Below, piece by piece: positions 63,180 through 64,000 of a stretch of 64,000 bases of DNA. Every line of letters starts with the position of its first letter. Position 1 is the first letter of the stretch. This DNA is from Acidobacteriota bacterium (lineage in GTDB: Bacteria > Acidobacteriota > Thermoanaerobaculia > Multivoradales > J023). The stretch is taken from contig JAJCXO010000263.1 in the NCBI GenBank assembly GCA_029263395.1, positions 1 to 64,000 of the forward strand, read 5' to 3'. The position numbers were made by a program, and so were the translations under genes. The notes under the pieces were generated by a model. The model saw only the letters and a program-made list of their open reading frames with translations, searched no databases and had not been told where the DNA came from.

Positions 63180-64000
63180 TCAAAACAAGTCGCCGTCGCC
63201 CATCGTGGTGTACATCGAACCGAGGTCGGTGAAGGCTTCGGGGGCGGTGTCAGCGAGGGCAACCATCCCTAGACCCTCGGGTTCGGGTTGGTCTTGGAAG
63301 CCGAGAGCGCGGAGCTGTTGATCCCACCAGACGGGTTGTTTGGGGAACCAGGCATCGATGTGGCTGGCACCGGTGAGCTCGGGCTGGGTGATGGCACTAG
63401 CGAGCAGGGCTTCGGCGGCACGGGCATGGCGTGGGTGAAAGAGGGCATCACCCCAGGCGATGCGATCGCCTCGACGCCGAAAGACGCCCCAACCCACCAA
63501 CCGGCCCCAACGCCGGACCGCGAGCACGACGAAGTTGGCGTCGGGGCAGCGCAGATAACGCCAGTCGAGGTACTTCGCGTCACGTTGGACGAGGAATCGA
63601 TAGTGCGGTGCCACCCGTCGAAAGAACCGATCCCAAGTAGCATCGACCTGTTCAACCCGTTCGATGCGATAACCGCGGCGGTTGGACCAGGAGGGTGTCT
63701 CAGCGAGCGGACAGGATCTGAAGTCGACCGCTAGAGTTTGACTGCCACCAATGAACCAGCGGCAGAAGCGTTGAATTGGGCCGGTGTTGAAGCCGAAGTA
63801 GAACCCGAAGCTGCCATCACGATGGATGGAGAAGAAGTGGCGGACGGTGCGCGCCAGCAAGCTACTTTTGCCGCGTCCAGTGTTGCGGAAGCTGGTGTCG
63901 GTCATGGTGTCGCCCATTTGCAGGGCGAGAAAGGGGCCACGCTCATGCCACACTGGGATCGGGTAGCCGCCGTAGTGAGACGCCAGCGCACTCCCTGGCG
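63180..64000 (-). CDS. GNAT-like acetyltransferase, 5' end cut by the window
   Basis: The frame is open through the right edge, so the start lies outside; the first start-like codon (a GTG at 63953) is internal, since the family sequence continues upstream as LASHYGGYPIPVWHERGPF. The visible 273 residues show a GNAT-type pattern: the β-strand/turn LALQMGDTMTDTSFRNTGRG, which matches the P-loop-like CoA region of that family, and a second half with DANFVVLAVRRWGRLVGW. Substrate is unknown. It is convergent with the AAA ATPase gene, separated by the palindromic element. Confidence 0.78.
   Translation of the reverse strand, partial: PGSALASHYGGYPIPVWHERGPFLALQMGDTMTDTSFRNTGRGKSSLLARTVRHFFSIHRDGSFGFYFGFNTGPIQRFCRWFIGGSQTLAVDFRSCPLAETPSWSNRRGYRIERVEQVDATWDRFFRRVAPHYRFLVQRDAKYLDWRYLRCPDANFVVLAVRRWGRLVGWGVFRRRGDRIAWGDALFHPRHARAAEALLASAITQPELTGASHIDAWFPKQPVWWDQQLRALGFQDQPEPEGLGMVALADTAPEAFTDLGSMYTTMGDGDLF

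Noticed and set aside
63954-64000. A GTG at 63953 as the true start of the GNAT-like gene
   Set aside because: The same frame continues upstream with family-like residues (LASHYGGYPIPVWHERGPF) to the window edge.

Overview
The window reads as a chromosomal segment of a GC-rich, Gram-negative-type bacterium, most plausibly an Acidobacteriota member (Thermoanaerobaculia-like). That placement is inference. It rests on three large secreted proteins related to the acidobacterial von Willebrand factor A family (two with GWxTD-like N-terminal regions), a TPR plus FG-GAP/ASPIC-UnbV operon, a PilB-type pilus ATPase, outer-membrane-style lipoproteins and barrels, and many ATGA-coupled operons. No rRNA, tRNA, CRISPR array, prophage or insertion sequence was recognised. 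The content is mostly core genes and secreted or envelope proteins, with several unusual repeat and regulatory structures between them.

Layout. 1-7.35 kb: two tandem M36 (fungalysin-like) secreted metalloproteases, the first cut by the window edge. A small cytochrome c follows, then a decayed third copy of the protease C-terminal module with a duplicated terminator. 7.4-12.2 kb: an ATP-grasp enzyme divergent from a GntR-ABC ATPase-permease operon whose promoter and operator can be read directly. 12.2-18 kb (minus strand): a GWxTD/VWA protein, PilB and a GT9 glycosyltransferase. 18-22.6 kb: PrmC, aromatic amino acid hydroxylase, a TlpA-like lipoprotein, an acyl-ACP thioesterase and a YhaM-like HD exoribonuclease. 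22.9-32.3 kb (plus strand): a second GWxTD/VWA protein, an exported unknown, a P-domain protein with an IPTL-type C-terminus, the TPR and FG-GAP/UnbV pair, and a VWA-derived TPR protein. 32.3-38.2 kb (minus strand): TgpA-type transglutaminase, DUF58, MoxR, a lipoprotein and GT2. 38.4-41.5 kb: RecA and an NhaC-type antiporter with an extra N-terminal domain. 41.5-48.6 kb: a DUF4388 protein, a chimeric outer-membrane-like protein with a coupled partner, and a monohaem lipoprotein. 48.8-54.2 kb: a second ATP-grasp enzyme, an LCAT-like lipase, a 5'-3' exonuclease and an ExeM-like nuclease lipoprotein. 54.4-61.4 kb: a tandem-repeat array, then a six-gene minus-strand operon (membrane-fusion protein, ABC ATPase, two FtsX/MacB permeases, response regulator, histidine kinase). 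61.5-64 kb: a 15-bp palindromic repeat array, an AAA ATPase fused to a nuclease-like domain, a composite palindromic element and a truncated GNAT-like gene.

How the genes work together. The MoxR-DUF58-TgpA block and the VWA proteins suggest an envelope-assembly theme. The efflux operon ends in its own two-component system, which suggests self-regulation in response to envelope stress or an exported compound. The GntR cassette looks like a self-contained autoregulated ABC module.

The most unusual signals are: (i) a structured leader with mutually exclusive hairpins before the second M36 protease; (ii) the recombined protease-terminator debris around the cytochrome gene; (iii) the GntR promoter, operator and apparently leaderless start; (iv) a 41/42-bp satellite between convergent operons; (v) the AAA ATPase flanked by two different palindromic repeat families.
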